Shown: positions 10,006 through 21,630, counted from the first letter of the stretch. The stretch is DNA of 64,000 bases from Megamerina dolium (GCA_963854835.1 OY978525.1:72745128-72809127), one strand, 5' to 3'. Numbers and translations are program-made. Notes: generated by a model from the letters alone, not told the origin.

Positions 10006-11137
10006 ATGACTTTGGAGGAATTAAAACAACAATGCGCTAATATCAAAAAAAATATTACGCGTATAAAGAACATTGTGGAAGCTAGTCTGCGACCAGGTGG
10101 TAAATTGCTGGCCGTGCCTGAATATCGATGTAGATTGGGTATCCTTGAGTCGTACTTCAAACAAATACTATCAATACAAACGGAACTTGAAAAGGTAGAC
10201 TGTGAGGATAATGGTCGTGCAGATTTAGAGGAATTGTACATTACAGCGAAGCTTACCATTCAATCGCAGCTAGCTGAAGACCACAATGTCACTCTGTCAG
10301 ACACTACTTGCGTCATGCAATCTAGTTCGAAGTTCTAGTTCTAGTTCATTCAATGGCAAATATTCAGAGTATCACAATTTCATGACATCCTTCAAACAAA
10401 TAATCGATCGTGAACTTCATTTATCGAATATTGAAAAATTTAACCATTTGCGCAATTGCCTCCAGGGTCCGGCTCTAGAAACCATTGATGCATATCAGGT
10501 CACCAATGAAAATTACCCCAAAGCATTAGAAAGGCTTAAATGTCGGTATGATAATCCAACGCTCATATTTTTAGAAAATATTTCGTCGCTTTTCGAACTG
10601 TCGTCAGTATCGAAGTCCAGCGGTACACAATTAAGAAGCCTTATTGATAAGGCGTCCGCGATCTACGGCTCATTACTGTCATTGGGCACTGACAGACAAA
10701 TGTCTCAGGCCATGTTGATTTATCTTGTACTACAAAAGGCTGATGAGGAGACAAATCGTAAATGGAAGGAGTCGTTAGATTTCAAAACGTTGCCAACCTG
10801 GAATGACTGCTCAAATGTTTTAGAGAGACATTGTCAATATTTAGATTCGAGCGAACATGATCATACTTCAGCGCGGGTACATCAAGGTGGAAACAAGATT
10901 CCTAAATCAAGGAGCCAACACAAGGGGTATTCGTTTACTTGCTCTAACTCCACGTGTTTGATGAGCTCGAGTGGTAACCACAAGATTTACAACTGTGATC
11001 GCTTCAAAGCCCTTACTGTGGCTCAACGTTTTGACCATGCCAAAAGGGAAAGCCTTGTATCAACTGCTTGTCGAAGGGGCATCAACTTTCAAATTATAAG
11101 CAATAGAGAGAGAACAGGTAAGGCTAAATATGTATAA
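10006..11137 (+). pseudogene. BEL/Pao Gag (copy B)
   Basis: Starts at ATG 10006 (MTLEELKQQCANIKKN) and runs to 10338, then shifts frame and continues as FNGKYSEYHNFMTSFKQII, LRNCLQGPALETIDAYQVT and the capsid-like helical region to LPTWNDCSNVLERHCQYL. The C-terminal region should hold zinc knuckles but is degraded (CSNSTCLMSSSGNHKIYNC). Length is close to the capsid part of BEL Gag. Protease and pol are missing downstream. It follows the leader and PBS in the expected order. Confidence 0.85.
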
Positions 11138-11372
11138 ATATGTATATATGTATATATCATGAGCAATTAATGAGAGTACAAATGAATACAAAATACCGTT
11201 AAAATGGATTCAAATGTACGATCATGATTGCATGTTAAATGATCATGATATAGACATTTAAGGTAAATAAGAAAATATTAATATATATGTACAAGCGAAA
11301 TGATATGAACTAACCGGTGATGCAGTGATCCTCAATCTGTGACCAAACATCCCGGCCCCGTTGAAGGAACCT
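11138..11372. other. Spacer, no gene recognised
   Basis: AT-rich sequence between two BEL remnants of opposite orientation; nothing identifiable. Confidence 0.4.
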
Positions 11373-11637
11373 TCAAGCAGGTTGAACGGCAATTTTGGGT
11401 ATGGTTCGCCAAATGACGCCTCTTATGGTACGGATATCAACAACTAGAATGCGCGAATCTCTACCAGGTATGCAGTTGACAACTTTACCCAAGTGCCAAT
11501 GCTGAGGAGGAACGTTATCTTCATGAATGATGACCATTGTTCCATTTGTGACGTTTGAGTGATCAGCTGACCATTTTGTGCGCATTTGAAGCTCGTTGAT
11601 ATAATCATGTGACCATTTTTCCCAAAACGATTGTTTG
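11373..11637 (-). pseudogene. BEL/Pao Pol C-terminal (DUF5641-like) fragment
   Basis: Encodes [16 protein letters not shown]... DNVPPQHWHLGKVV...GRDSRILVVDIRT and a terminal KIAVQPA stop. This is the conserved tail after the integrase in BEL/Pao Pol (W..WS..Y...L; N.PP..W.LG.V). Only this tail is present, on the minus strand and next to a (TA)n array, so it is an isolated fragment. Confidence 0.8.
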
Positions 11638-11721
11638 ATGGCTGCGCATTTGTCTAATCATCAAATTAAAAGTTTAAACACAATGAAAAACCCGACCTTA
11701 TCTCCTTATTATACTCCGATT

Positions 11722-11914
<193 letters not shown>

Positions 11915-11916
<2 letters not shown>

Positions 11917-12562
11917 CTCCCTGCTAGCCATGACTACCCACTTCCCCTTAAAATTCCAATACAATCTCACACTTTTTTGTCTGAGTACAAATACTAATGC
12001 ATATTTCTGGGATATTTTTTATTTCTTTGTTTTTCATGAAATGAGTGCGAATGAAATAGCATGACGTTAATTGACAATATAATTTGAGCTTTCATTCTTG
12101 CTTTATGAAACCTGTCAAAGTGATAATATCAAAAATATTTTTACAAATTAACCCCTGCTTACGTATGAGGGTCAAACTTCTAAAATGCATTTGTGTATTT
12201 TTTCTTTTCGATTAGTATTAATATCATCGTAACTACATTAATTTATAAATCTTTTGTTAATTGTTATTACAATTAAAATGATCAAAAATTTGTTTAAAGA
12301 ACAAATTCTTGCTTTCAAAAATTAAAATATATACATTCAAAATCTTGTGCTTGTGGTCAACCAGAGGGTTAATAATGTTGACAGTGAACAAATGTTGAAC
12401 TGTCAAAAAATTTGTAATAATTTTATTTATTTCTTCCGACACAACACACACAAAAATGGATTCTTCTGAGTTCGTATTGGGTGGTCTTGCGTGAACTGGT
12501 GCAACTTTGTTCACCAATCACTATTGAGGTTAGTTATTGCAAATATTATGTAATATTAATAT
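11915..12562. other. Non-coding AT-rich interval
   Basis: No recognisable gene or repeat boundary. It holds a minus-strand open frame at 12257-12517 without homology that I can name. Confidence 0.4.
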
Positions 12563-12756
12563 TGTAACGAGTATCGATAGTTGTTATTCATCACTATTGT
12601 GACTGGCACTATTGGCAGCATCGACATGAATGTCAACAAAAAGAAATAAGCGATAACCAGAACAAGCCAACGAGAATGGAAGAGAAGAATCTCGATAAAG
12701 GAAGATTCTGGGGTGTTGCCAACAGAGTATAAATAGAGCAGAATAAAAACGTAACA
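12563..12756 (+). mobile_element. Solo LTR (194 bp) with 4-bp target duplication
   Basis: Begins TGTAACGAG and ends CGTAACA (TG...CA termini). Both sides carry ATAT (12559-12562 and 12757-12760), a 4-bp duplication as made by Gypsy-type integrases. A TATA box (tataaata at 12728-12735) and an AATAAA (12742-12747) are inside, as expected for an LTR. No internal coding region adjoins it, so it fits a solo LTR left by LTR-LTR recombination. Confidence 0.7.
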
Positions 12757-12816
12757 ATATTATGTAATACCCCATTTCATTAGCATTCGGTATATTACAG
12801 ATGAAGCATCTACAAT

Positions 12817-13317
12817 ATGGCCATTAATAAAGGTTGGATGCACAATAAAAGTGGTGAAATTGCATTTGGTTTAGGTCTGTTTTGGGGTGCTGCTGGTGGT
12901 GCCGTTGGATCGTATTGTGCTAGTCCATTTTTTATGGTAAGTATCAAAGCTCTCATATCAATAATGACAATCTATTTAACGTATGCTGTACTCTTTTATT
13001 GTCTGTTTTAGATTCGGACTCAATTACAATCACAAACAGCAAAACAAATAGCTGTTGGATATCAGCATGAGTACAGTGGTATGATAAGTGCTCTGAAAGA
13101 AATCTATGGTAAACCTGGCATTTACGGTTTATGGCGTGACTCTATGGCCACTATACCACATGCAGCAGGCTCGGGCGTACAGATTGTCACTATTGGTAAA
13201 ACGAAGGAGTTGTTACGTGAATATGATATTGTTAGACAAGCAACATGTAATTCTTTTTGTGCTGGTCTCATTGCCGGCACGATCTTGTCATTGGCAATAA
13301 CGCCACCCAATTTTTAA
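12817..13317 (+). pseudogene. SLC25A35-like mitochondrial carrier, gene fragment with one intron
   Basis: Encodes the middle of a mitochondrial inner-membrane solute carrier of the SLC25A34/35 type. Exon 1 (12817-12936) reads NKGWMHNKSGEIAFGLGLFWG...GSYCASPFFM, with a glycine-rich transmembrane helix. An intron with GTAAGT donor and TTTTAG acceptor follows. Exon 2 (13012-13317) opens IRTQLQSQ, which completes the carrier signature, and runs to GIYGLWRDS and ISLAITPP-type sequence, ending abruptly as PPNF, stop. Only about residues 95-215 of a roughly 300-residue carrier are present. An in-frame TGA lies just upstream of the first ATG and the third repeat is missing. I read it as a gene fragment; an unusual alternative exon set is possible. 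Confidence 0.6.
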
Positions 13318-13608
13318 ATAAAATAAAGCATTTGACATTTCAAATTGTGTTTGACATTTTTAAGAATAAATTAAAATGTTTATTAAAAATGCAACCCTGC
13401 GCCGGCTGACGGGGGAAATTAGAGGAGTATGTCTTCTTTATGACGTAGCTGAATGAGAGCGACAGGGATGCGTGATCTCACGTACAAGGGGAAAGTGGTT
13501 AGTTTTTTCCCAGCGCCTATACAAACTTACCCAGTTTTTGAACCACTTTAGAGGGTAATGCTACCAACATATTAACCAGATAATTACCCAGTTCTGGCTA
13601 GAAGGGTA
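13318..13608. other. Non-coding interval
   Basis: An AATAAA signal occurs immediately after the carrier fragment. Otherwise nothing is recognised. Confidence 0.4.
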
Positions 13609-13851
<243 letters not shown>

Positions 13852-14170
13852 TTATGAAGGCGGGTGAGATTTTTAAGCGTTTCAACGAAATACATAAAAA
13901 TTGGTTAATTTCAAATTCTTTTTCTTAAGAAAGCAAGCGATTAGCCACTATATAATCATCGGTTTTTTAGGGATGCCCTAAGGATTAGAGATATGGGGTA
14001 AGTTTATTATCGTGTTTTTGGTATAAGCTATTTTCGATTTTCTTTTTTGGGACTATATTGCTTTCCTTATAAGGTGGAGATAGGGTGTAAGTATGTTCGG
14101 GAAAAGATTAATGGAGGTCAGTCATATGTTTTACTGCTTTAGAGACGAGACGAATAAATAAATAAATATG

Positions 14171-14252
14171 TGGCACTTTAAGCCCCGAAGGGCTCATTAT
14201 CTGAGCTTCTCTTCCATTACTGTTGTGGGTGTTAAATTTTGGACAATATTAC
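14171..14252 (-). mobile_element. SINE 3' fragment
   Basis: The 3' 80 bp of the SINE family (tggcactttaagccccgaag... on the plus strand), with an AAATA-type tail to its left. It breaks off at about 14252 into a different dispersed repeat. Confidence 0.6.
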
Positions 14253-14457
14253 ATATAGAACGACCCACAAATACATCCCTAACGATATGACGAAGCAGAA
14301 CGAAACATGACGAAATCACAACGGACTATCTTTAACAAATGTCTAAGTAGGCCAGTTTCGTTCTGAGAAGCCATCCGCGTTGTTTCATATGCAAAGAAAG
14401 AAAACTCATAATTAAAATCATCGAGTTTTATTTCACATTGTCGTTCACCGTAACCCA
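14253..14457. repeat. Dispersed 205-bp repeat, copy 1
   Basis: From about gaacgacccacaaatacatc to cgttcaccgtaaccca. It is nearly identical to 21636-21841. No coding potential seen. Confidence 0.75.
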
Positions 14458-14623
14458 CTAATTTTTGGGGAATCAGCCGGGATACGGTGAAAGAAAACGG
14501 CTACAAGTGTTATAATTTGCGTGACAATAATATGAAAAATGCAAAGTCAATGTTTGGTGAAGTTATCTGTGTTTGTATAATATTGGCATTTGAAACATCA
14601 TATAAGATTGATCATTATATGTA

Positions 14624-15928
14624 AAGGGTTATACATTTTGCGGTTTCAAAAGTAAATGTAAATAAAACGCATACAAAATATTTTTTATCATGATATTTCT
14701 TTTTTATTATAAAGTTTGAACGTTGACATTATGTGTGAAATACTACATCATTTAAATGACCACCACGCGAATTGTTGGAAGCATCGATTCTTTTGAGCTA
14801 ATTTTCGACCACTTTTTGACACATATTGGACGGTATCTCAGCCATAACGTGACGAATGTTGGTTTTTAGGTGCTCAAGAGTTAAAGGTTTATCTGCATAA
14901 ACACGGTCTTTCGCGTAGCCCCACAAAAAAAAGTCAAGCGGTGTCAAATCGCATGATCTTGGTGGCCACTTGATATCGCCACGACGAGAAATTACGCGGC
15001 CAGAAAATTTCTCTTGCAATAAAGCCATATTCGCTCGAGTTGTGTGGCATGTGGCACCATCTTGTTGAAACCACATATTCTCTAAGTCGTATTCTTCAAT
15101 AGCAGGCAAAAAAAAGTCGGTTATCATATGACCATAACGCTCCGAATTGACGGTGACAGTCGTTCCATCGTCGTTTTCGAAGAAGTAAGGTCCAATCACA
15201 CCTCCGGACCAAAGAGCGCACCAAGCAGTGACTTTTTGTGGATGTAGTGGCCTCTCTTCAATTACTTGAGGATTCTCAGAACCCCAAATACGACAATTTT
15301 GTTTGTTAACATACCCACCGAGTGAGAAATGTGCTTCGTCGCTGAAGAAAATTTTGTTCGAAAAATCGCAGTCCACCGCCTGTTGTTCAAGCACCCATTC
15401 GACGTATCTACGACGTTGTGAATGGTCAGCTGGCTTCAGTTGTTGTGTGAGCTGGATTTTATATGGATGTAGGTGTAGATCCAAATGCAAAATACGCCAT
15501 AATGTGCCGTAAGACAGTCCTAATTCCTGAGAACGACGAGGAATCAACACATTCGGGTCTTCGGCAACACTTTCACTTACAGCAGTGATATTTTCGGTGG
15601 TACGAGCGAAACGATGATGCACAGGCCTTACAATATCTGTAACCGATCCAGTCTCTTCATATTACTTCACAATTTTGCCAATTGCTTGCGTAGTTGGACG
15701 ATTATATAAACCATAATCTCCTCTTAAAGCACGATATGTGGCTGTGGCAGAATCACCATTTTTGTAGTAGGTTTTTACAATTTTAATGCGTTGTGCGATA
15801 CTTAAGCGACCCATTTTCGCAAATGTCAGACTTTGAACTGAAAAAGAAAGAAATTGTTTTAACAATTCAGTTTGACAGATGTCGAATTCTAGCCCTATAC
15901 TTTTGAAACCGCGAAATGGATAACCCTT
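14624..15928 (-). mobile_element. mariner transposon, DD41D (rosa-type)
   Basis: About 1.3 kb, bounded by terminal inverted repeats of about 31 bp (left aagggttatacattttgcgg, right reverse complement aagggttatccatttcgcgg) and flanked by TA on both sides, the usual mariner target duplication. Both TIRs differ at only two or three positions. It contains one transposase gene on the minus strand (14729-15814). Confidence 0.85.
14729..15814 (-). pseudogene. mariner-family transposase with two in-frame stops
   Basis: Transposase that would bind the TIRs and cut and paste the element. The frame starts MGRLSIAQRIKIVKTYYKNG (helix-turn-helix region) and is collinear for 361 codons to a TAA at 14729. 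It is interrupted only by TAA at codon 51 and TAG at codon 339. Catalytic positions are visible: FFSDEAHF (first Asp), QQDGATCHT (second Asp) and DLTPLDFFLWGY (third Asp), with 41 residues between the second and third. That spacing is the DD41D class rather than classical DD34D. No frameshift was found. Inactive because of the nonsense codons, but otherwise close to an intact source. Confidence 0.85.
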
Positions 15929-17067
15929 TACAAACAAAGACATGTGCACAACGCAAAAGCAGAAAAGTGTAAATATTTAACAGACATTCAAAATTTGATG
16001 CAAAGACACAAGTGTACATGTAAAGTTTTAAGAATTAGAGAAGACACCAGAAATTGTAACGGCCAAATTTAAATCGGTCAAGAAAATTCGAGAACGATAG
16101 CATCATAGACAGCAACAAACAGCAAATATAAAGCATAGGCAGCGCAAGCAGAAGTGTATGCATAGAAAATGTAAAAGCAACAATTCAAATTGACAGCGAA
16201 AGCGGAAGCAGAACAACGTGGGAAGAAGTAGATCAACATCAAATAAAGAATCAGTAGATGATAACTGGGTGAAGAAGAGGACAACAGAGTAGAGAAATAA
16301 AGCAGCGAAGTTTGTTGGAATTTGAAGCAGATCTTGAGAGCAGATCTAGATAAGAGCAGATCCTGAGTGAGAGCAGGATAGTTATAGTATTGTGAGTATG
16401 AAGCAAATTTTAGAAGTAAAAGCAAAACGAACTTGGAGTATGTAAACGAAGTGGAATAGAAGACTCTGATTGTGGAATGTATGTTGTTGATTGTTGAAAA
16501 CGTAGTTATATCAAACAGAGAAATTAATTGATGGCGATGTAGCTGAAGAAGAAAAGCTTTACAGAAGAATATTACCGAAGTAAGAAAGAAAGTAATATTG
16601 TAGCATCTGCAGTTGTTTTGTTTTCTAAAAATATGCATAAAGATGATAATTATTTTGTCGTTTGTTTCGCTATCGAAGTTTTGCTCAATTTAGTATGTGT
16701 ATTACTGAATACGAATATTAAAATAAAAATGATCAAAAAGTAAAAAGTATTTAATGTTACGAATGAATAAAAAGAAATTTGGAAAGAATTTGAGAAAAGA
16801 TAATGAATCATTCAACTGATTGATAAATAACAAAATATTTCGAAAAATTTCAAGAAAGTTTGAAACTGCTTATCGTTTGTAAAAAGAAGTAAAAGTAAAG
16901 CGAATGTATAGGAGTTATTGACGTTTTGTAAAAGAAGTAAACAAGAATTAATTATTTAATTTTTATTATTTTAATTATCAAAATATTTGAAAAACATTAC
17001 ATTATCATATTATTATAACTTATTATCTAAATTTACTTTTATTTGAATCGATAAAACATTTGTCAAA
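15929..17067 (+). other. Probable LTR/leader of the downstream Gypsy element
   Basis: Purine-rich, non-coding sequence directly before the gag start. A possible LTR start (tgtaacggcc) lies at 16055. I could not define the LTR end or a primer-binding site. The minus-strand open frame at 16078-16638 has no recognisable domain. Confidence 0.35.
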
Positions 17068-17863
17068 ATGGACTCTCAGACAATTTTGGCCATGACAGTA
17101 AATGACTTTGAAAGCAAAGCTAGTTGAACTTGGACTTAGTACAAATGGACTTAAGAATGAGCTACAGACGAGACTACTCCAGCATTTCTGTCTGTCTGGT
17201 CGGGAAGATAGTGACCGTTATTATACTAGTTCTGTGTTTGAAGATGCCACAGGGGTTGAGTCGCCGACACTTGGTGGTCAACCGTCGCATTTCACGTTGA
17301 GAGACATTGAAGGTAGCATATCTCCATTTACTGGTTCTGATTCATTAGACGGCCAACAATGGATAGCCGAATTCGAAGATAATGCAATTACTGTTGGTTG
17401 GAACAATTTGCAGAAATACATATACGCTAAGCAATTGCTAAAAGGTGCAGCTAAGTTGTTTGTTAGGAGTCTCAGTGGGGTTCGAGATTGGTCTGAGTTG
17501 AAAGCAGCGCTTGTTGATGAGTTTGGTTCAAAAACCTCGTCGGTTGAGATTCATAATATTTTGAGAAACCGAAGTAAGAAGCAACCTGAAACATTTCGGG
17601 AATATTTGTATAGTTTAATAGAGATAGGTAAACCAATCGACCTAGATGAGGAAAGTCTAATTGAATACTTTGTAAATGGGATTCCAGATTCTATAATAAA
17701 TAAGGCCGTGCTATATCAAGCAAAATCTGTGCACGAGTTGAAGGATCAGATCAAAATTTACGAAAAGATACGCTACTTGAATCCGTCGTCAAATAGGTTA
17801 AGTCAGCATCAGCCAGGAGGAAAAATAATAAAGTCAACCCACAGCGAAAACAGGACACAGTGA
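17068..17863 (+). pseudogene. Gypsy Gag with SAP-like N-terminus
   Basis: ATG at 17068 opens MDSQTILAMTVND; one extra T at about 17107 shifts the frame, which continues as LKAKLVELGLSTNGLKNELQ. That stretch is a SAP-type helix pair (nucleic-acid binding). Downstream is the capsid-like region WIAEFEDNAITVGWNN...YAKQLLKGAAKLFV and a basic linker. The C-terminal zinc knuckle is split by the LINE insertion that follows. Gag would assemble the particle. Confidence 0.75.
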
Positions 17864-17886
17864 AAAATTGTTTTATATGTGGCAAT

Positions 17887-18811
17887 TCTTCAAGGAAGTT
17901 CCTCAAGGAAGCGTTTTGGGCCCCTTACTGTATCTCTTATACACTACAGATATGCCCAGCAATAACCATACATTTATATCGACCTTTGCAGATGATACGG
18001 CAATATTGTGCTCTCGCTCTAACCCCATAGAAGCTACTAAACTCCTGCAGACTCATATCGATTCTCTCGAAATCTGGCTAGCAAAATGGCGTATAAAAGT
18101 CAATGAATCAAAGAGCGTACATGTAACCTTCACGCTAAGGCCAGAAACATGTCCCCCACTTAAAATTAATGGCCAATCAGTTCCACAATGTTCCTCAACA
18201 AAGTACTTGGGTATTCACCTCGACAGAAGGCTGACCTGGAAAAATCACATAGAGGCAAAGAAAACTCAGATCAAGCTTAAAATTAATCAGTTATGGTGGC
18301 TGTTACACAAAAGATCAAAGTTGAATCTCGAATACAAAGTGCTATTATATAAAGCAATCCTGAAGCCAATCTGGACTTATGGTATTCAGTTTTGGGGCAC
18401 CGCATCTCCCTCAAATATCGAAAAATTGCAGCGAATACAATCCAAGTGTCTGCGAATTATTGTAAACGCGCTTTGGTATATGAGGAACGTTAACATCCAT
18501 CGAGATTTAAATGTACCCACAATTTCTGAGGAAGTTGCAATGTCTTGCAGAAGCTACATTCAAAAATTACACAGTCATCCGAATCCCCTTGCTAGGCAAT
18601 TGTTGCTGAGCATGGGGCATCGTCGATTAAAAAGAAAAGACACACTGAATATGCTGTGAAATTGCTATACCTCGTGACTCAACAAATTGTGATGGAACGT
18701 TGGGAATATCACATAATTTTATTTAGTTTGTAAGATTTGATTACATATTGTTAGTTTCTAAGTAATTTTAGAAAGATCCAATAAAAAAGCTTGTTAAAAA
18801 AAAAAAAAAAA
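17887..18811 (+). mobile_element. 5'-truncated jockey-type LINE inserted in gag
   Basis: Carries only the ORF2 C-terminal part (17898-18659): VPQGSVLGPLLYLLYTTDMP, FADDTAILCSR (catalytic FADD box) and the C-terminal WGTASPSNIEKLQRIQ domain, ending TLNML, stop. A 3' UTR with AATAAA and a poly(A) run of about 16 follows. It is flanked by a 12-bp target duplication, atatgtggcaat, at 17875-17886 and 18812-18823. It is about 96% similar by eye to the minus-strand element at 44-48 kb. This ORF2 remainder is open, so the insertion looks young. Confidence 0.92.
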
Positions 18812-19485
18812 ATATGTGGCAATGAATCTCATATTGCAAAAGACTGCCCAGGTAAGCAGTACAAATGTGTAACCGGATAGGACATCGCTCGTTCGAATGT
18901 CATGAAACATGTCAGAATCCTACATCAATCAAAACTGAAAGGAACCTGAATATTTTACGCCATGATGGAGGACTTATCTTTAAGGACATTGCGATTAACA
19001 ACCACACATTCTCCGCTTTAGTGGATACCGGTTGTGATTTGTGTATAATGCGTTGCGATACAATGAGGTTGCTAGATATTGATATCAAGTTAGGTGGGAA
19101 CAAAAAGGGCCTAATTGGCTTAAAAGAGAGTGCTATTACTACATTAGGTAATTTCATGGTTAGGGTTGACATAGATGGACTTCGACTGGATATTACATTT
19201 CATGTAGTTCACGAAGAGGATTTACATTATGCAACAATCATTGGCAATAGTGTGTTAAAACATGTTGATATGGTAGTAAGAGAAGAAGAAGCGATTTTTG
19301 TAGAAAAATCAGTCATAGGCAAGGTCGAAAAGAAAGAAGTTAGCATTCTTGAAGAATTTAAAAGCCTTCGTCTTTCAATGGAAATTTGTGAACCAGAGAA
19401 AGATAAGAAATTCCCAGACTTACAGTACATTGATAGTAGTCAGGCAGATGTCATTTCATCGTTGTCACTGAAGATAGAAGAATGA
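18812..19485 (+). pseudogene. Gypsy nucleocapsid knuckle remainder and aspartic protease
   Basis: Begins with the second half of the interrupted CCHC knuckle (ESHIAKDCPG), then a second Cys/His motif (CNRIGHRSFECHETC). The protease follows, with ALVDTGCDLCIMR (D-T-G loop) and IIGNSVLKHVDMVV (the I-G flap partner region). It ends at 19485 in an acidic linker. It would process Gag-Pol. Open from 18865. Confidence 0.8.
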
Positions 19486-20070
19486 ATGAAAATAATACTT
19501 TCCGACGATATTCCTGTTTACCAAACGCCCAGACGATTGTCATATGTCGATCAGCGTTTTATTGAAGAGCAAGTGGATACGTGGCTCAAGGAAAAGGTTA
19601 TTCAGCCGAGTACGTCTGAATATGCGTCTCCTGTTGTGTTAGTACCGAAAAAAGATGGCAGTAAGCGTATGTGTTGCGATTATAGAAAGTTGAACCGGAA
19701 AATCATTAGGGATAATTTTCCCATGGTACTCATTGACGATGTATTAGAAAGATTGCAGAATGCAATCGACATTAGATTTGACAAATGGATTTTTCCATGT
19801 GCCTATGGAGGTAGACTCGAGGAAATATACCTCATTCGTAACACACAATGGGCAATATGAATTCTTATATGTTCCATTTGGCATATCGGATTCGCCCGCA
19901 GTTTTTTGTCGATTTATAAAATCTGTTATCATGATACTATTATTGTATATATGGACGACATCATCATACCAGCCAAGGGTGAAAATGAGAATGTCGAGAA
20001 GCTCGAGCTTGTGCTACAAAGAGCGTCTAAAAATGGCTTACGCATTCATGCCAATGCAGAAAAGCCCCAA
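19486..20070 (+). pseudogene. Gypsy reverse transcriptase, frameshifted
   Basis: RT blocks: VYQTPRRLSYVDQRFIEEQ, VVLVPKKDGS, CCDYRKLNRK, then a frameshift at about 19760 to TLDLTNGFFHVPME and YEFLYVPFGISDSPAVF. A second frameshift at about 19930 leads to IVYMDDIIIPAKG, the catalytic YMDD box. After KNGLRIHANAEKPQ a stop is reached and the frame jumps to RNase H, so the thumb region is deleted. Confidence 0.85.
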
Positions 20071-20680
20071 TGACCAAAAATATCATCCAGTGCAGTATAT
20101 GAGCCGCAGAACTAATCCGTGTGAAGAGAAATACAGTTCCTATGAGCTTGAAGTACTAGCTATAATTGAAGCTTTGAAGAAATGGAGGATCTACTTGCTG
20201 GGATTAAAATGTAAAATTATTACCGATTGTGACGCATTTACTAGAACAATGCAAAAATGAGACGTTCCGTTAAGGGTATCGCGGTGGATAATTTTCTTGC
20301 AAAATTTTGATTACGTTATCGAACACCGCTCAGGAACTAAGATGAGGCACGCAGATGCACTGAGCAGAGCATCTTGCTTACTAATAGAGGATTCCGTGAA
20401 GCATCGACTAAGGGAAGCTCAACTGAGCGATGATTGGATAAAAGCAGTGCGTTGTGTCCTAGAGAAAAGAGAGTATATAGACTTCTACTTAAAGCATGAT
20501 TTGTTGTTTAAGGATCAAGTCAAAGAATTACTTGTCCTGCCCGCAAATATGGAAGAAGAGATAATAAAAATTGCTCATAATCAAGGGCATTTTGCTGTGA
20601 AACGAACACAGGATTCCGTTGAGAAAGAATTTTATATACGACAGTTAACATTTAAGGTTTCCAGAGTTGTAAAGAATTGA
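20071..20680 (+). pseudogene. Gypsy RNase H and H2C2 linker region
   Basis: Reads YHPVQYMSRRTNPCEEKYSSYELEVLAI (RNase H core, with the catalytic Glu in YELE) and KIITDCDAFTRTM (second acidic position). After a stop at 20258 it resumes as WIIFLQNFDYVIEHRSGTK and MRHADALSRA (catalytic Asp). It then runs into the integrase zinc-binding region with H..GHFAVKRT. One in-frame stop and one frameshift. Confidence 0.8.
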
Positions 20681-21630
20681 GTAAAGTGTATTATTAAAGC
20701 TGGAAAAAAAGAAGGATTCTTGACACTGATCAATAAGGAAAATATACCATTAAGGACTTTCCATATTGACCATGTAGGCCCGATGGAATTAACGAATAAA
20801 TTTTATAAGCACATCTTGGTGATAGCAGATGTATTTTCAAAATTCGTATGGCTATATCCTGTTTTGACAACGAATACAGAGGCAGTAATCAATACGCTAG
20901 AAAAACAAGCAGCAATATTTGGTAACCCTAGAAGAATCATTACGGATAGGGGCAATGCATTCACTTCTGAATCTTTAAGAGGGTATTGCGAGGACCAGTA
21001 TATTCAACATCTCTTGATAGCTACGAGGGTACCGCGCGGAAATGGCCAAGTGGAGAGAATCCATATAATTGTAATTCCTATGTTGTCGAAACTATGTCAA
21101 GGTAACTCCGCTCCGTATCGCCATGCAAATCAGGTACAGCTGATTATTAATAATACCCCGCAGCGGAGCAGCAGGGTTGCTTAAGATTTTGACAGGCCTA
21201 GAAATGAGAGTATGCGAGAACCTTGAAATACGAAAACTGTTAGACGAAGCCGCGATAGAAGAGGTGGACGAAGAACGTGAAGCAATACGTGGAAGAGTTC
21301 AGGAGAATATCCGAGTGATTCAGCAAGAGAATTGTAAGACATTTATCTCCAAGTTAATGACCTAGTAGCCATAAAGAGGACTCAATATGGTGCAGGCTTA
21401 AAACTTAAGCCCAAGTATTTCGGACCTTACAAAGTAACTTCAGTGCTGCCGCATGGCAGGTATGAGGTGACTAAGGTCGGAGACCACTAAGGACCCGGTA
21501 GGACGACCACTGTGGCAGAATATATGAAAAGGTGGCACAGTTCATTCGGGTCGAATGAACCACCAGGATGGCCGAATGTGGGAATCGAACCGGACCGACC
21601 CAAGACAACTCGGACAGGACATACCTACTG
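20681..21630 (+). pseudogene. Gypsy integrase
   Basis: The DDE core is visible: FHIDHVGPM (first Asp), RIITDRGNAFTS (second Asp) and PRGNGQVERIH (Glu). A GPY/F-type C-terminal module follows (LKPKYFGPYKVTSVLPHGRYEV) at about 21400-21480, then a tail ending near 21630. The frame is broken by stops at 20678, 21183 and 21363. Integrase would insert the cDNA into the genome; this copy cannot. Confidence 0.85.

Larger units (their letters stand above)
17068..21630 (+). mobile_element. Ty3/Gypsy retrotransposon (broken, with nested LINE insertion)
   Basis: Gag, protease, RT, RNase H and integrase segments follow in Ty3/Gypsy order. The element is interrupted by a jockey-type LINE at 17887-18811 and by several frameshifts and stops. 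An internal deletion removes the RT thumb/connection part between about 20068 and 20070. No 3' LTR was recognised; the 3' side ends against a dispersed repeat at about 21632. Confidence 0.85.

Noticed and set aside
16078..16638. A 186-codon minus-strand open frame
   Set aside because: It is the complement of a purine-rich retrotransposon leader; composition explains the lack of stops and no motif is visible.
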